Position numbers and translations under genes: made by a program
Assembly (NCBI GenBank): GCA_034401795.1
Contig: JAVVLW010001563.1
Location: 1-64,000 of the forward strand
Origin: Chaetoderma sp. LZ-2023a
Taxonomy: Eukaryota > Mollusca > Caudofoveata > Chaetodermatida > Chaetodermatidae
Reading direction: 5' to 3'
DNA length: 64,000 nt
Shown here: positions 47,841 to 59,575 of the stretch, in pieces
Position numbering within the stretch: the first letter of the stretch is position 1
Layout of the letters: each line of letters opens with the position of its first letter
Notes under the pieces: model-generated
Told to the model about the DNA's origin: nothing
The model's input: the letters and a program-made list of their open reading frames with translations, nothing else
The model's database searches: none

Positions 47841-48729
47841 CTTGGAACCATTAAGCATGCCTCGATATTTCAGAACCTATTGTTTGGTTCCATGACCTGC
47901 GTTGATGCGAGCGAACCTACCGCAAACTGAATTTCAGTTCCGTAAATAAACCATGCTTATAAATTACAATACATTGCAAAAATGGGTAACAAATTTTGGG
48001 TTCCATGATTTAGCCTACATGGTGCCGACACATTACCAGAACTTAAAAGGTTCCATAAAATATCAAGACCTGTTAAAGAAATTGGTGACTGGGTTTTGAC
48101 AATCCCGAAGCAAAGTGAAGTATGGCTTGATATAGCAATCACAATAGCATCTGCAAAGAATGCAAAAGTGGCGAATCGACATTGACATGCAGGCTCTAGT
48201 TTCTTAGTGTCAAATCTAAATCTGATGTAATACATCTATAATTGCCAGTGCTATTCGATCCAATATTTCATTAGCTTACTCGCCATGAGTTAATCTGTCT
48301 ATCCATTCATCACATGGTGTTCATCCTCTGTTGTGCCTATAGGCTTTCAATTTTTATGGTCACCAGCCATCATGATAACTGAAATGTTCTCCAAGGTAGT
48401 CATTGCCCCAACTCTGAATCGGGATGGGAAAAACAATGGAAGCAGCCAATTCAGAAGCAGGTTCTTACTGTTCTATTATTGACATGACGATAGACACGTA
48501 GATACATGACCCAGAGAACATTTAGTGGTATATGCAAAACTGCCCGTCCTGATTGGAGTCAAATCATTGAGACACTGAACACACCAAATCTACACAACAG
48601 ATGCAGTGCTCGTAGTTGTATGCGATCTCTGTGTAATGATTGTGATGAGAACAGGGAGAGCTTTAAGGAAACAGACGTTTTGATCACAGCATTGTATAGC
48701 GCATCAATATGGATAGTTTCAAACCTTTG
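47841..48729. other. Downstream of integrase exons, no clear exon
   Basis: The first 60 bases continue the integrase frame beyond a stop (KHAS, FGSM). The remainder has no recognised content. A partial foldback arm lies upstream near 47164 in the intron. Confidence 0.4.
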
Positions 48730-48970
48730 CTTTAATTTTAATTACATGCCAAAATGCAAGAATGTTGAATTACCAAACTTGGCACATCCATTCATATTAC
48801 AGCACGCTGGAAATTGTTTGAGTTTCAGGTCAAATATGTAGCTCCCGGTGGTTGGCAGGATACATATTTTGGCCATAATTCAGGAATGCAAAAGATGTAG
48901 TCACCAAATTTGGCACATCCAGTCATATTGAGAATGACTAGGACTTCAGTTCAAATGGTCAAATAAGCAA
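48730..48970 (+). repeat. Tandem-repeat family E (CACCAAATTTGGCACATCC), copy 1
   Basis: Two units of about 130 bp carry GAATGCAA, (T/A)CACCAAATTTGGCACATC and CA(T/G)TCATATT. The same family is longer at 61020-61560 and one unit appears near 49930. Confidence 0.65.
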
Positions 48971-48974
48971 ATTT

Positions 48975-49920
48975 GTATACGCCCACACAAAGTGGGTCGT
49001 ATTATGGGAAGGCATTCCCCATTCGCATGTCCGTCCATCCATCTAGTTCTTATTTGAATATCTCGAAGGGTTTGGTCTCCTACGCCCACATTATCTTTTC
49101 TCATTGCATATATTATGGCTGTGGGGTGTAGGTGTGTGTGGAGACTCAATGTCATAATTTCGTTTCATTAAATTCAGCCCATAATGGTCATAGTTATCTC
49201 CCCTGAAAACCTTAAAATGTGTTAAAAATTTATTTTCCGTTCGATATCTTAGAGTTTGGGACTTATGCTCTGCATTTTCTTCAGCAGATCTTATACTTAT
49301 AGACGACATGTCTGGATTTCATTTCAGAAATGTGTGTTCATATTCATCAAAGTTATCGCCTTTGAAAGACAAAATTTGTCAAACATTTCTTGTCCGATCT
49401 ATCTCACAATTCTTTTATCAGAGGATCTATTGCATATAGACGAAGTGTCGTGATTTTCTTTCTGCAAAATCTGCTCATTCGCCAGAGTTATCTCCTTTGA
49501 AATGCATCAAATTTGTCAAAAGCTTTTGTCTGATCCATATCTCTAACAGATTTTAACTTATACTCACTATTTTTCAGCGGGTCTAGACAGTACAGAGGAA
49601 CTGTCAGGATTACATTTTGGCAACATCTGCCTATATTTGCCAGAGTTATCTCCCTTGAAAGACAGCAAATTTGTCGCAAGTTTCTTGTCCATTATCTACC
49701 TTGAAAAATGACTGGGCACATTTAATTAAAATTTTGTACATAGAAAAATATGTTATAAGACGTCGTCGGCTGTAATGGAATTTCAGTGAGATCCATTCGT
49801 ATATGCCAGCGTTTCCCTACAAAACTCAAGATTACCGAAAACTAAATATCGACATACATTTTTTAATTCCTCAAACAAATATGTTTGCGGGCATATGTTG
49901 AGTTTCACTAAAACTCTTGT
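48975..49920 (-). repeat. Repeat family A, inverted copy
   Basis: Reverse-complement counterpart of 945-2333: begins GTATACGCCCACACAAAGTG, continues GTCGTATTATG, has GAGTTATCTCCCTTGAAAG units and ends TTGAGTTTCACTAAAACTCT then TGT. The two copies define the family ends. This copy is shorter (about 0.95 kb) through fewer internal units. Confidence 0.8.
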
Positions 49921-52019
49921 TCTCCATAGCTTGGGAATGCTAAAAACACCAAATTTACACATATAATTATATTGTCGTGACATAGTGATTTCCCTGCGAA
50001 AAATTACCTGGAATTCCAGGGATATCTTAGGATTTCCCCAGACAAATTGCATAGAAATTCAGAGGATGTCTTAGGATTTCTGGGGTTGTTTACTTGTGAA
50101 AGCTGGGGCGTAAATTATAATGAATGTCCAGAATTGTCTGGGCACATTACCTAGCCCGGACAATTCTGCTCAGACATTTGTTAAGTGTTAAGCTCAGAAT
50201 GTCCATGGATATTCTAGGATTTCCGAGGTTAATTAACAAATGTACAAGATTGTCCAGGCACACATTGTAGATATGGGATTGTCTTGTGGGAGTCATGACC
50301 CCGCCGGATGTCTTATATTTTCGAGTAAGTCCCAAGAGAAATTTATGATTTGAAAATACCAGGTGAGCTAATGGACCGGTTGACGTTATACTTTTAATAT
50401 TTAACTTATTATTACATCATCCAGTGCTGATGATAGTCAGTTTCTGGTAAATGCGTGATGTGCACATTCAAACTCATTGGATAAAGTTTTATCATCGAAA
50501 TTGAAATAGTCGAATTGATTAGAATAGATCCCACGGTTCTGAGTTGATGTGTATCTGGAAATAGTTCAGATGAAAGTTGTTGCTGTTCAGTCGGCATACA
50601 CTTTTATAATATTCAGCAGCTGGTTGAATCGATAGTTTAGGAAATAATCAAGGCATAATAGTCAGTGGAATCGAACGTGACAAATGGACTTAGTTGATGA
50701 CGTAGGCATTCTAGATTCTCACATGAGAATAGAACAACATCAGCTGGCAATGAGATCATACAGCTCATGTGCCTATTAACTCTAACATCCTACAGGCTTA
50801 TCCATCAATAGGCAATGGACAGGACATGGACATTGTAGCGTCCTGTAGGAATTAATAACATAATCGAAATTTGTATATCAACTATATGTCACTCATACAA
50901 TGGCATGCAACAACACATTCCGTAATGTTGTTAGTTAGCTGACAGATCGCATCAAATCAGAACCAGTTACCACCACTTTGTCTATTGGAGGCAACATCTC
51001 CATAGAAGAATAGCACAGAGTTTGATTGGTCAGGATGATGTCATAATCAATGCGCGTCGATCAAACTCTGTAGCAAAGAATGATATAGAACAGATTTTGT
51101 AGTTAACATTGAAATGCAGGGATCGCTGATTGGTCAGAACGACCAACATTTATTAGGTAGGGACTTCTAGGAAGGAATAAGTATAGGTTGATTGGGGGAC
51201 TGACTGTCCTGGCCAATCAAGCTGTGCTTATGATGTACCTAGAAGAATCATCAGAACAGGTTCGGGTAGAATCTAAATATTTAGATATGTATAGAAACTC
51301 AGATTCTGAGGACTATAAAATATACACTTTCAGATATAGAAAGCAATCAATCCACCATCTCGATTCACTGAACATCTCGTCGATGTTCAGTTTAGAAGTA
51401 GCTATAGACGTAGCGTAGCCGTAGAAATTACTTGTTCTGTACCAGAAGATACTAGTTTGTTATCTGAGCGATTTGCTCTAATCTAAATCACGTTGTAAAA
51501 CTTCTGTACAGTTAACTTAATAAAAATATCATCTTACGTATATGTGAGACAATAGTTTGATTTAATCTTTCCGTTAGCAGTTAGAATTTAGGAATCTGAT
51601 CAATGAGTCGGAAGCAACATCCGATCCTTACCCGATCTTCTTTAGTCAGAATAGGCCCAGCAGTCTTCTAATAAATATCGTCATCACCATCTTCTTGACG
51701 AGGCGAGCCAGACTGTCTTGTATCCTTCTCCACCATCGGCGAAAGGTTGTCGCAGCAACCGTCACATCATAATCTTACCGATAGTGAAGCGGAACCATCT
51801 GAGATAATCTTAGTCAGTAATCGGAGATCCAAAATCTTCAACATGTCTAGGATTGTCCGGGCTAGGTAATGTGCCCCTTGCATAGAAAGTCTGGATATCC
51901 TAGGATTTTGAGTATGCTTGTAGTTGAATAGGTTAGACTCGAAAATGATTAAACATTATTTGTTTGATGGGCTGATCTTTTTTCTAAATTCGTGGGCGTT
52001 GAAAATTTCTTTTAAACTT
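49921..52019. other. Spacer with dispersed GGGCACATTACCTAGCC motifs
   Basis: 50133-50175 is a stem-loop, CAGAATTGTC ... GACAATTCTG, enclosing GGGCACATTACCTAGCCCG. An inverted match (GTCCGGGCTAGGTAATGTGCCC) lies at about 51855-51876 and another related copy at 53675-53703. The DNA between (50.2-51.8 kb) contains a TATAAAATA at 51314 and AATAAAAATATC at 51519, about 200 bases apart, so a solo LTR or element promoter is possible. No coding domain recognised. Confidence 0.4.
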
Positions 52020-52939
52020 GATAATTAAAAATGTTTTGGATAAATTTAACAATATTATGGATAATTTTAACACCATTATGGATGATTTTTAAATTATTTT
52101 AGCTAATTTGCCAATGTTTTGGACAATTTAAAAAACGGACGTGTGAACGAGCGGATGAACGACCGGGAGAATGAATGAATGTATGAACGAACGAGCCTAC
52201 GCACGAACTAACGAGCATGTGTACGAATGAACAAAAGTGTGGGTGAGTGAGTGAGTGAGTGAGTGAGTGGGTGGGTGGGTGGGTGAGTGGGTGAATGAAT
52301 GAATGAATGTATGAATGAATGGATTGATGGATAGATGGATGGATGGATGGATGGATAACTAAATTTACACTTTACATATGGCTTAAGGTTTGGCTGTAAA
52401 AGTTATATGGAATTCATATTGATTATTCTTGTAGTTGAATAGTTAACAAGCCTATATTATTCTTATTGTAGTGATTAGATTCGAAAATGCCTTTTAAACT
52501 CAAAATGATTTGCTTATGCAATTTTTTCAATATTTTGGATAGTTTAAAATTGTTTTGGATAATTTTAACAATATTATGGGTAATTTATAAATTAAATAAA
52601 TTTTTAAGTTAAAAAAATTTTTAAATTAAATAAATTCCTTATGCATTTTTTTCATTATTTTGGATAATTAAAAATGTTTTGGATTATTGTAACAATGTTA
52701 TGGATAATTTTTTAATTAAAAATGTTTTGGATAATTTTAACAATATTATGGATAATTTTTCAATTAAAAAATTTTGGATAATTAAAAATGTTTTGGATAA
52801 TTTTGACAATATTATGGATAATTTAAAAAAAATAAAAATGTTTTGGATAATTTTAACAATATTATGGATGATTTTAAAATATTTTAGCTAATTTGACAAT
52901 ATTTTGGACAATTTGAAAATTGTGCGATCATTTTTCAAT

Positions 52940-52985
<46 letters not shown>

Positions 52986-53510
52986 GACAATATTTTGGGC
53001 AATTTAATATTTTGGGCAATTTAAAAACGGCTGTGTGAACGAGCGAACGAACGAACGGGAGATGAATGAATGAATGAACGAACGAGCCTATGAACGAACG
53101 AACGAGCCTATGCACGACCGGACAACAGTATGGGTGAGCGAGTGGGTAAGTGAGTGAGTGAGTGAGTGGGTGGGTGGGTGGGTGGGTGAGTGGGTGAGTG
53201 AGTGAGTGAGTGAGTGAGTGAGTGAGTGAGTGAGTGAATGGATGAATGAATGGATGAATGGATGAATGGATGGATGGTTTGATGGATAGATGGATGGATG
53301 GATGGATGGGTGGATGGATGGATAATTAAATTTACACTTTACATATGGCTTACGGCTTGGCTATAAAAGTTTGATAGTTTAATTTTGCCTTCATTGGTGA
53401 TGTGTAATCCATCACTCACTCACTCCCTCCCTCCCTCCCTCCCTCCCTCCCTCCCTCCCTCCCTCCCCACCCACCCACCCACCCACCCACCCACTCACTC
53501 ACTCACACAT
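52020..53510 (+). repeat. Duplicated compound microsatellite block, ~0.9-kb unit
   Basis: Two successive units each have ATTTTGGATAATTTTAACAA + TATTATGGATAA tandem copies, then AAAAACGG, (GAAC)n, (GTGA)n, (GTGG)n, (GGAT)n and AATTTACACTTTACATATGG. The AAAAACGG starts are at 52131 and 53022. A (GT)n tract occupies about 52943-52982 and (CCCT)n/(CCCA)n 53408-53500. Confidence 0.85.
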
Positions 53511-54129
53511 AGGAGGTTTGACGGAAGTTTGCAGACTGGCAGGTATGCATAGGTAACTATGTAAATACCTGGGTCGGCGTTTTTAAATACTTAGGATTTT
53601 GAGGGTTCTTTAGCTAGCCAAGCACGGAAAAGCTGGGATGGAAATTGGAACGATTGTCCAGGATAAATGTCCAGGATTGTCCAGTCTAGGTAATGAGCCC
53701 GAACAACAACAGGTTTTTGCATAGAATGCCCGGGAATATCCTAGAACATAAATGCAACACTATATGAGACATGTACCATTTCATATGTTTGCTATGACCA
53801 GAGATTGTTAACATATTACATGTATTAGAATCACTGCATCGCAGTAGAGCTTAAGAAGTTGAACCAAAACTGGTAACTGCTAATAAATTTCCCCCAAATC
53901 AATAAAATACATATGTACCTCTCAATACTATTTCGATTATAAGGTTACTTAAGTGCTAAGTAATCTGTCTAAAGGTTGTCAGCATTTTCAAAGCAGTATA
54001 TTTTGTATCCATAGCGCATGATACATTAGTAATGATCACTGCACTGAATGTCATCTCCTGCTAAGGACTTAAATTTCCCGCCAATTTAGCGGGTCTAAAG
54101 GTCAACTGCCCGGAAAAGCATGGAATATT
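53511..54129. other. Spacer, no gene recognised
   Basis: Contains one copy of the GTCTAGGTAATGAGCCCG motif at about 53684-53703; otherwise nothing recognised. Confidence 0.4.
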
Positions 54130-54480
54130 TCAGACTATTACGTGAAAGTTTGGGATTTTCTGGGCTTTTATGTATTTATGTAAGTCCGGAAATCCTCTGA
54201 CAATCCCAGTCCGGGCATGTCCAGTTTTATACAAAGCACGGAAAACCTTGAACAATCCCGTACTTTTGAAAGTCAGCTTTTTCGGGTTCATACAAGCACG
54301 GAAAACCTCGGACAATCCAGGATGTTTGAAAATTAGGGATTGTCCAGGCTTTTCAGTGTTCATACAAGACTGGAAAACCTTGGACAATCCCAGACTTTTT
54401 GAAAGACCTGGATTGTTCAGGCATTTCTCTCTCAGGTGGCTTTGAGCTAGGGACAATCCATGGATATCTTAGGATTTCTG
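54130..54480. repeat. Degenerate 60-72-bp tandem repeat
   Basis: GGAAAACCT(T/C)(G)GGACAATCC occurs near 54239, 54300 and 54370 with TTTTGAAAG and TTCATACAAG between. Overlapping frames on both strands are repeat artefacts. Confidence 0.75.
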
Positions 54481-55311
54481 AGGTGATACTTAAAAACCCG
54501 GACAATTTTTCGCTTGGAATAGTTTCAGTTCAAATTGTCAAGTTTTAGCTATTCTCTAATTAAATATATTGGTTGTTTTCAGAGCCCTGAAAATGGTGGT
54601 CTCTGACCAATGAGATGACTGGGACAAACATCTAGGCCCAATTCTATTCTCACTCAGGACAAAAAAACAAATGACCACAAAGTATAGCCCGTTTAGACGA
54701 GGCACGCTATCCAGCGGAGATTCTAACAGACCCTACAATGCTGGTAATTAAAGTATACTGTATAAATACTGATAATTGTCAGATAACTTGATTTGGTGTC
54801 AGAATTGTACAGAGACTAGCTAGGTAGGTCAAGAATTCAAAATGGAATTGTGTAGTCCATAATGACCTTTGTAGCAAAGGAATGAGTCGGTGACGTGTTC
54901 CTGGGTTCTTACATGCTGTGGCTCACCCATGGCCAGAGTGGGGTTAATAACCCACTCTTAGCCCATGGCCAAGAAAGGATTGGCCAAGAAAGGATGAATT
55001 GGACAAATTAATTGGATGCCAATGGGACAAGTGATGTGTCAACCTTCCCCCGCCCATCAAGAATAAATATTTGCATTAACTTATGCAGCGTTCAGCGCTC
55101 AAGAGAGCATGAAAAATTGGACACGCTGCTACGCATGGATGTACAAGTGACTGGAGGAAAGATGGTGGAAAACATAACTCCTGAACCTAGCGAACATTCA
55201 CTTAGTTTAATATTGAAACTTTGTCTTGGTACATTCTTTTATTATAAGAAGTTGCAGAACAAGTTCGAGTTTCAGACATTTTCATCAATTCTTATACCAA
55301 GCCAAAAAATT
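54481..55311. other. Spacer, no gene recognised
   Basis: Contains a short stem AGAGTGGGGTTAATAACCCACTCT near 54937 and, from about 55200, the ATTATAAGAAGTTGCAGAAC phrase related to the units at 56190-56800. Confidence 0.4.
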
Positions 55312-56174
55312 GGTGGTGTATTATGTGATGGCATTTACAGGCTGCCATGCGGCTGGACAGGAGAGAGGTTCCCGCATGATGACTGCTACTGTGTATCGGA
55401 TCAGTTTGAAATTTGACTTGACTAAGGCTGAGGAATAAACCACTCAAGACAGACAATGATCCCAAATCCAATATGGCCACCAGCCATCTTGAAAATTGAT
55501 TTCATGATGATAATTCAGCTACCGTTTATCGGATTGCTTTGAAACTTCATAGAATGAGTGGACTACATCTGAGGAAGAAACCTATTGAAATCCATGGGCC
55601 ATCTTGAAAATTGATGTGCCGATGATAACTCCATTTCTGGATAATAATTCTGCTACCGATCATTATGAAACTTCATAGGATGACTGGACTAGGACTCAGG
55701 AATAAATCTATTGAAATCGACAATGATCCAATATGGCCGCCAGCCATCACAGGTCATTGAGAGATTTTGTTCCTGGATGATAACTCCCCTACCATTTATC
55801 GGTTTGCTTCTAAATGTGAAAATAAGATGACTGGATTATGCCTGAGAAAGACATCTATCGAAATCTACGATGATCCAAAATTCAGTATGGCCAGTCTTGA
55901 AAATTGGTTTCCTGCCGATAACTCTCTGATCGCTTTGAAAATGTGTAGGATGACTGGACTACGTCTGAGGAAGAAACCGTTCGAAATTGATGATGATCTG
56001 AAAACTATGGTCACCGGTGGCCATCTTGAAAATTGGTATGTGGATGATAACTTGGCTACTATTTATCGAATCGCATTGAAACTGCATAGGATGATCGCCA
56101 TCTAATAATATAGCTCTCTTCATTGGTTTGTCATCACAGAGGGGTATTATACACCGCTTGAGGAGCTCTTGTTG
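55312..56174 (+). repeat. Tandem-repeat family B, copy 2
   Basis: Starts GTATTATGTGATGGC and ends GGGGTATTATACACCG + GAGGAGCTCTTGTT, as in 43918-44492. About seven units of 115-130 bp with CCATCTTGAAAATTG, GATGATAACT and GACTGGACTA. Confidence 0.8.
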
Positions 56175-57584
56175 ATAATGCTACGCCTCATGAAATTCTA
56201 AAAATATCAATTTTCTGCAACGCTTTTCGCACTCATTTAACATATTCAACTGAAACTTGCTGTATTGCTTTGTTATGAAAACTGATTAAGTTCAAGTTTC
56301 TGGCATTTCTGTCAAAATGCTAAAATTATCAGTTTTTGACACTCCTTCAGTCAACTGAAAATTGATACATTGCTTTACTACAGTACAGAACAAATTTGAG
56401 TCTTAGACATTTTCGCTTCTTAAATACGAGTTTTTCCTGGCTTCTTTTTGCACTCCTTCAAGATATTCAACTGAAAATTGGTAGGTATATTGCTTCATTA
56501 TAAGGAGCTACAGAGCAAGTTGTTTTAGACATTGTCGTAACTTGTTTGTGGAGTTACAGTTCCTTTTGACATTGGAAATACGAAAAATATAAGTTTTCCA
56601 CACGTTTTGTCGCACACGCTTAAATTATGAGGTACAGAGGGACACGGCATGTTTGAGTTTCAGATGTTTTCAGCAATTTTTTATGCCTCCCTTTCACCTC
56701 ATGAAATTCTAAAAATGTCTGCTTTCATGACCTTTTTACATTCTCCAATATATTGAAGAGAAACGTAAGGACATTGCTTTGCTATGCGGCATTTGCGTGC
56801 GTGTGTGTGACATTAAATGGCTTTCATATTTTCTAGATCTTTTAGATCAATTGCCATTCCACATGGAATCCTACTGTACTGTCACTCTTTCTTGTGTTAG
56901 AATTTGAGTCAACCCGTATTAGTATTTTCCCGAGATATCCAATTATCCAGAATTTGGTCAGATCTTGATCAGGACCAGTCTGAAAATCCTATTGCACCAT
57001 AAGTTCCTTTGTTGTGTTAAAAATTGAGACAAATCGGATAAGTAATTTTTTCGACTAGTCTCTGTCATAGGTTCAGCATTGTTCGACCCTATCTTGTGTG
57101 ATATAACGGTCTTACATTGTATTTTCATACTAATATAAATTGTAAGTGTAACCAGAGTGAGACAAAAATATTAATTTAATATCAATAAGAAATTGTGTAT
57201 CTTTTCACCAACGAGTCCGCTGACCATTTCCAAACTTCTGATAGGCTAATCCTTGCCTGTTGGAGAGACTTGAGAAGCTAGACCAAATGTTTCAGGAATA
57301 ACAGACTACATAGTCTTATTCACTACAAAACTATGCTTGCGAATCATGAGAATCAAGAGATTGTTAGGCAGTAAAATGTTTCTAAGTACTACAAATATAT
57401 CACCTAACTTAACTCTCTTACTTTTCCCTCATTCTCATCACAATATATTTATTATACACATTTTATTTGGTTAAATGGAGAAGGTAAATGTACTTTTGTT
57501 TTTTAAGTTCAATCGTCAACCTTGATCCAAGGATCTGCAGACTGATGTGGAGTCTGGCAATGGTGAACTCTGCCAACCTGTTTT
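56175..57584. repeat. Degenerate ~100-bp repeats then unique DNA
   Basis: 56190-56800 repeats ATATTCAACTGAAA(A/C)TTG, ATTGCTTTGTTATG and TTTTGCACTCCTTCA at roughly 100-110-bp intervals. From about 56810 no structure is recognised. Confidence 0.5.
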
Positions 57585-57835
57585 GGCAAATATTCACACA
57601 AGCCAAGAAAAACAAAGTTCGTACTAAACAAACGAAAAAGAAAGTTACCAGCCCCAGACATGGGTGACCTAGTTTTGCACTATAATGCAAAAAAAAAAGC
57701 ACGCAAAGGTGACCCATTGGGGTCTGATTACCATGTGCCATATAAATTGGTTAACGTTGAAGGGAAGAAATGTACGTAACCGAAGTGTTCTCAAGACGAA
57801 GTGCAGTCTGATCATTTAAAACTTTTTAAACAACC
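57585..57835 (+). pseudogene. Integrase C-terminal module fragment (gypsy/KRBA2-like)
   Basis: One frame encodes KRKLPAPDMGDLVLHYNAKK then KARKGDPLGSDYHVPYKLVN and VEGKKC, ended by TAA at 57777-57779. A frameshift then gives VLKTKCS and DHLKLFK. This is the SH3-like tail that follows the catalytic core in gypsy-derived integrases (VGDLVLL ... KGD ... GPYKV ... LKP). It is in the same orientation as the core exons at 46.6-47.8 kb, so it may be a 3' exon of the same gene with repeats inserted between, or a second copy. Its upstream part is degraded. Confidence 0.65.
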
Positions 57836-59035
57836 AAAAAATAATTATCAATGACAAAGCAAAGTGGACGATGGCCCAGCATAGTGTGGTGCCGTAGGAA
57901 TTAAGTAGAATGTTACGGTTTTTCAGTGGCCACTTAACTCACCTATATGACTTATTTAATCTCAATGAATCTTTACAGGCTTAGTCTTTAACACAATTAC
58001 ATGCAGTCTATCATAATAAAGTTTAAAGCCTGATATTTTTTCCATATTTTCCGAGGTTCTGAATGTCATTAAAAGTTAGTGTTTTCCATGAACATTTACA
58101 TCAACAATGGCTTATCTGATTTAATGATCCTTTACAAATTTGTTCCTTCCAGCGTTCGTATAGATTTATTCCACGGTATAACAAAAATAAATCTTTTAAC
58201 TTTTCCATATTTTTTCTGAGTTTAAAGGTAAGATTATTTTGGAGACAAACATATGGTTATGCTTATATCTAATTTTCAGTTAACTTTATAATGACTTGCT
58301 TTCATATAAAAGGAGCTGTACACATTTATTCAATGCTTATTAGTATTTCTTTCGATTACAATGTGCAAACTGGTATTAATTTATGTAATTTTCAGGATTT
58401 TCTTTAGTGAAACCTCACTGGAGACAGGTAGTATGTTTTCTGTTTTTCATAATATGCACGCTGGTAATGGTTGTGAATTTATTTATGCATGCTAGTAGTG
58501 ACTCGTGAAGCTGACATCCTAAGAAAAGCATGTATCAACAAACATATATTCTTTTGGTCTGTAGAAGACTCAAAATTTGATCCTAGCAGTATGATCTAAT
58601 TTCTCATCGATTTTCTAGGTATTTGAAGTAATGATTATCTTTTTACTAACATTTCTCCTTTTAAACCTCGCTGTTGTCCCATGTAGAGACTGAAGCTTTT
58701 AGTGGCATCTTAGTACTTTTACTTTTAGTTGTAGCATGAACATCCATATCCTGGTATTCCTGGTGCATGTTAACAGTCCTTAGATATCCTCTGTGCACTA
58801 ATTATATTATATGCTATCCTTAGATCATGATTATTCTAAAGGCAATTTAACTGAAACACATTGCTGTCTTGTGAACCAACACCTTTCAATCAGCTAACTC
58901 TACAACTGGGGCCTTTAAGCTATTTCTTGAGGACATTGAGGAGAAATGGTTTAGCTAATGCAAAGACAGACATTATCAGGTTACATGTATGTAAATCCAG
59001 CGATAGGATATGTTCATATAAGATCGCCCTTCAGT
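57836..59035. other. Spacer, degenerate repeat phrases, no gene
   Basis: Phrases such as GATCCTTTACAAATTTGTTC recur and resemble parts of 60120-60800, suggesting an old dispersed repeat. No coding feature. Confidence 0.4.
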
Positions 59036-59575
59036 AATTGAGACCTGTACGTAAGCGCTGAGTGTACGTAAGAGTCGAGTGTGTATGTAAGAGTCGAGTG
59101 TGTACGTAAGAGCCGAGTGTGTACGTAAGAGCCGAGTGTACATAAGAGCAGAGTGTGTACGTAAGAGCCGAGTGTGTATGCAAGAGCTGAGTGTGTAAGA
59201 GCTGAGTGTGTACATAAGAGCTGAGTGTGTACATAAAAGCTGAGTGTACGTAAGAGCTTATGAACGTAAGTCGAGTGTGTACATAAGAGATGAGTGTACG
59301 TAAGAGCCGAGTGTACGTAAGAGTCGAGTGTGTACGTAAGAGATGAGTGTGTAGGTAAGAGCTGAGTGTACGTAAGAGCTGAGTGTACGTAAGAGTCGAG
59401 TGTGTACATAAGAGCTGAGTGTGTACATAAGAGCTGAGTGTGTATGTAAGAGCTGAGTGTACGTAAGAGCTGAGTGTACGTAAGAGCTGAGTGTGTACGT
59501 AAGAGTCGAGTGCGTATGTAAGAGCCGAGTGTGTACATAAAAGCTGAGTGTGTACGTAAGAGCTGAGTGTTTTTC
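59036..59575. repeat. 17/19-bp minisatellite, about 28 copies
   Basis: Unit GTACGTAAGAGCTGAGT with or without an extra GT, and C/T or A/G variants (GAGCCGAGT, GAGTCGAGT). Alternation of 17- and 19-bp units lets the minus strand stay open for 174 codons of Thr/Ser/Tyr/Leu-rich peptide, which I do not consider a gene. Confidence 0.9.

Noticed and set aside
48506-48841. 111-codon frame as a gene
   Set aside because: Its second half lies in tandem-repeat family E and no conserved motif was recognised.
51180-51540. Host promoter or small protein gene
   Set aside because: A TATA-like box, a 76-codon frame and a poly(A) signal coincide, but the peptide has no recognised feature and the configuration could equally be an LTR; kept only as a low-confidence note.
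59014-59538. 174-codon minus-strand frame
   Set aside because: Entirely inside the 17/19-bp minisatellite; no start context, domain or splice evidence.
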